Assembly: GCA_028696365.1 (NCBI GenBank)
Contig: JAQVHG010000087.1
Location: forward strand, 1 to 8,448
Direction: 5' to 3'
Source of the DNA: Methanofollis sp.
GTDB lineage: Archaea > Halobacteriota > Methanomicrobia > Methanomicrobiales > Methanofollaceae
Length of the DNA stretch: 8,448 nt
This document shows, piece after piece, positions 6,400-8,448 of this stretch. Made by a program: the position numbers and the translations under genes. Under the pieces are notes generated by a model. It saw only the letters and a list, made by a program, of their open reading frames with translations. It searched no databases and was not told the DNA's origin. Position 1 is the stretch's first letter; each line of letters begins with the position of its first letter.

Positions 6400-6414
6400 T
6401 GAGAATCATTTTCA
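6400..6414 (+). promoter_or_regulatory. Fur-box-like palindrome upstream of putP
   Basis: TGAGAATCATTTTCA is a near-perfect 7-1-7 palindrome (6 of 7 arm positions). It matches the classical Fur core TGATAATNATTATCA at 12 of 14 defined positions. It lies about 60 bp upstream of a good TATA box. It could be an operator, but AT-rich DNA can produce such matches by chance, and the binding protein is unknown. Confidence 0.4.
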
Positions 6415-6473
6415 ACATCCGGCGCCATTTGTGCCTCCGCACCACTCCCTGTTCTGAAGTCAAGTCCGAACCC

Positions 6474-6481
6474 TATAAATA
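6474..6481 (+). promoter_or_regulatory. TATA box, distal putP promoter
   Basis: TATAAATA inside CCCTATAAATAGTG is the best TATA box in the window. Transcription would begin near 6500-6505, giving a leader of about 75 nt before the preferred putP start. Confidence 0.55.
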
Positions 6482-6531
6482 GTGTTCCTGTGAACCTTTC
6501 TAAGAATCGATGTATCACTGCCCTCTTTTTT

Positions 6532-6540
6532 AAAATATAA
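6532..6540 (+). promoter_or_regulatory. TATA-like box, proximal putP promoter
   Basis: The sequence AAAATATAA follows a T-run. It would place a start near 6560, just before the ribosome-binding site AGGAGAG at 6570-6576. If used, it excludes the ATG at 6541 and supports the start at 6580. Confidence 0.4.
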
Positions 6541-6579
6541 ATGAATGGCGGACAGGGTGCATCATTTACAGGAGAGAGC

Positions 6580-8076
6580 ATGTTCAGCAACGGCACCGCA
6601 ATATTGGCCGCATTTATCGTCTATTTAGGCGCAATGGTCCTCATAGGGCTCTTGTATTATAACAAGACGCACTCCGTCAGTGACTATATCCTCGGGAACA
6701 GAGGTCTGAATCGTTATGTTGCAGCACTCAGTGCTGAAGCCTCAGATATGAGTGGATGGCTGCTCATCGGCCTGCCGGGACTTGCCTATCTCTCTGGCAT
6801 GAGTGCCATCTGGGTGGCGCTCGGGCTCATCATCGGGACATTCCTGAATTGGAAATTCGTCGCAAAACGCCTGCGTATCTATACTCAGAAGGCCAACGAC
6901 TCGCTGACCCTTCCAGACTTCTTTAGGAACCGGTTCAATGATCGTTCTGGCATCATCAGCGCGATTGCCGCCGTCTTTATCCTGATCTTCTTCCTGATCT
7001 ATACCTCTGCGCAGTTTGTCGCCGGCGGGAAACTCTTCAACACAGTCTTCGGGCTTGACTACACTACAGCGCTGCTAGTAGGGTCGCTGATCGTCGTCGC
7101 CTACACCTTCACCGGTGGGTTCAAGGCAGTCTGCCTCACTGACTTCATCCAGGGGACGCTGATGTTCTTTGCACTTCTGCTGGTTCCGATCATGGCCGTC
7201 CTCCTCATTGGCGGACCAAGCGCAACGATCGCCGGGATCGAGCAGATCGATCCTGCGCTCCTCAACCCCTTCATGGACGCAGAGACTGGTCTGCCCCTCA
7301 CTGCCATCGCGATCATCTCCAGTCTTGCATGGGCGCTGGGATATTTTGGCCAGCCCCATATCCTGGTCAGGTTCATGGCAATCAGAAAACCAGAGGAGAT
7401 TAGAGAGGCGAGATCAGTCGCTATGGTATGGGTTACAATTTCTCTTCTTGCTGCGGTCGCGATCGGGCTGATCGGCCGCGTCTTTTTGGACCAACCTCTT
7501 CTGGGCCCTGACGCCGAGACGGTCTTCATGGTGATGACCAGCGAGGTCTTCTTCTCGTTCCTTGCAGGTATCGTGCTCTGTGGGATCCTTGCAGCGATCA
7601 TGAGCACGGCCTCCTCGCAACTCCTGGTCAGCGCCTCGGCGGTCTCACAAGACCTTTACAAATCGTTCTTCAGGCATGGGGCGAGTGAGAAGGAATTGAT
7701 CTGGGTGAGCCGTCTTTCGGTTCTTCTTGTTGCGGTGCTGGCGATCTTCCTCGGGCTTGACCCCGAGAGCAGTGTCTTCCAGATCGTCTCCTATGCATGG
7801 GCCGGATTCGGTGCGACCTTTGGTCCGGTGATCCTGATGGGGCTCTTCTGGAAACGGACAACGCGTCAGGGCGCCCTTGCTGGGATTGTCGTTGGTGGAC
7901 TGACAGTCCTGATCTGGAAGTGGTTCGGGTTCTTCGGGCTGTATGAGATCGTGCCAGGTTTCATCCTCTCGATGCTTGCGATCTATGTAGTCAGCAAGAT
8001 GACACCGGCACCGGAACCAGAACTTGTGGCGGTCTTTGAGGAGACCGAAAAAGAAATGCAGAAGAGTGATTCCTAA
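6580..8076 (+). CDS. putP: Sodium/solute symporter, PutP (Na+/proline) type
   Basis: A 498-residue secondary transporter of the SSS family, close to the 502 residues of E. coli PutP, with about 12-13 membrane helices. Signatures: DYILGNRGLNRYVAALSAEASDMSGWLLIGLPG (residues about 35-67, with the Na+-site Asp at D56), FKAVCLTDFIQG, LGYFGQPHILVRFMAI, and AAIMSTASSQLLVSASAVSQDLYK with S342/T343 at the second sodium-site positions. The whole reading frame is intact. An in-frame ATG at 6541 exists, but the ATG at 6580 has a good ribosome-binding site (AGGAGAG, 6570-6576) and matches where PutP proteins begin. Proline or a related compatible solute is the likely cargo. In a methanogen this would serve osmoprotection or amino-acid supply rather than catabolism, which is inference. 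It appears monocistronic, with an oligo-T end after it. Confidence 0.95.
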   Translation: MFSNGTAILAAFIVYLGAMVLIGLLYYNKTHSVSDYILGNRGLNRYVAALSAEASDMSGWLLIGLPGLAYLSGMSAIWVALGLIIGTFLNWKFVAKRLRIYTQKANDSLTLPDFFRNRFNDRSGIISAIAAVFILIFFLIYTSAQFVAGGKLFNTVFGLDYTTALLVGSLIVVAYTFTGGFKAVCLTDFIQGTLMFFALLLVPIMAVLLIGGPSATIAGIEQIDPALLNPFMDAETGLPLTAIAIISSLAWALGYFGQPHILVRFMAIRKPEEIREARSVAMVWVTISLLAAVAIGLIGRVFLDQPLLGPDAETVFMVMTSEVFFSFLAGIVLCGILAAIMSTASSQLLVSASAVSQDLYKSFFRHGASEKELIWVSRLSVLLVAVLAIFLGLDPESSVFQIVSYAWAGFGATFGPVILMGLFWKRTTRQGALAGIVVGGLTVLIWKWFGFFGLYEIVPGFILSMLAIYVVSKMTPAPEPELVAVFEETEKEMQKSDS

Positions 8077-8093
8077 ATAGGACCATCCAAACA

Positions 8094-8107
8094 TTTTTTT
8101 TGTGTTT
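8094..8107 (+). terminator. Oligo-T terminator after putP
   Basis: A T8 run (8094-8101) followed by GTGTTTT lies 18 bp past the putP stop, a typical archaeal intrinsic termination signal. A small TCCTA/TAGGA inverted repeat just upstream has a loop too tight to matter much. Confidence 0.65.
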
Positions 8108-8153
8108 TGAAGTATGGAGACGGAGGAGAGTAATCTCCGGCCCTGCTCTCCTA

Positions 8154-8444
8154 CATATCCCAACCCTCTCTAGGGTTGAAGCTCTCCTCGAACTGAAGTG
8201 CTTCCTTCCAGAAATTCTACACGCTCTCCTCGACCGGGGGGCTTGGCACCCCCCGGGCCCCTCGCTGATGAAGATTGGCAAAGGATTGCGTCTCGTCTTC
8301 ATGATCTTAACTCTACCTTCCCGTCCTCATCGCCATCCCGGGGATCCGGGGGCGAGGGAGAAGGCGACGAATGCATGGGTGCGCGATGAAAAAGCTGGGA
8401 CCTCTTCATTGTCATCCATCACGCTTCATCAGTGAGGATGAGGG
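8154..8444 (+). repeat. Long intergenic repeat, copy B (about 290 bp)
   Basis: This is the second copy of the repeat at 2537-2854, in the same orientation and highly similar apart from short gaps. The main hairpin CCGGGGGG/CCCCCCGG (8234-8241 with 8249-8256) is kept, while the second hairpin has lost its right arm. A perfect 7-bp hairpin CAACCCT-CTCT-AGGGTTG (8161-8178) sits near the left edge and is damaged in copy A. No protein-like frame is present. The repeat may continue slightly past the window end. Confidence 0.85.
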
Positions 8445-8448
8445 CCGG

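Overview
The window reads as part of a methanogen-type euryarchaeal chromosome, most likely Methanomicrobiales (inference; the genus is not resolvable from this sequence). The basis is a FeoB followed by a small membrane protein and a DtxR/MntR-type regulator, archaeal TATA-like boxes and oligo-T ends, strong GC-biased codon use in the genes, and GC-rich intergenic repeats. All supported genes lie on the + strand.

Layout. Positions 2-2087 hold an iron-uptake block: the C-terminal half of FeoB (cut by the window start), a 4-TM protein of unknown function whose ATG abuts the feoB stop, and a metal-dependent DtxR/MntR-family repressor. Positions 2088-3402 contain no credible gene. From 2362 onward this stretch is almost entirely a cluster of related repeats: MITE-like elements that share an identical 18-bp left end and GC-rich hairpins, plus a roughly 300-bp relative. 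Positions 3431-4065 are a ruined ZupT/ZIP metal transporter gene with at least five frame changes and an internal deletion, starting 28 bp after the end of one MITE-like copy. Next come a PHP-domain metallohydrolase (4125-4979), a short region that may be decayed coding sequence, and an HAD-superfamily IIA phosphatase of the HDHD2/LHPP type (5228-6013). Another MITE-like copy (6124-6352), a Fur-box-like palindrome and two TATA-like boxes lie in front of a complete PutP-type sodium/solute symporter (6580-8076). An oligo-T run and a second copy of the roughly 300-bp repeat end the window.

How it fits together. The first three genes form a coherent Fe(II) import and metal-sensing operon. The dead zupT suggests that a second divalent-metal importer has been lost near the repeat cluster. 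The PHP, HAD and PutP genes have no obvious shared pathway with the iron genes. The most notable non-genic signal is the repeat family: six related copies, all in the same orientation, in 8.4 kb, with no transposase present. I see no CRISPR array, tRNA, rRNA or intact insertion sequence.
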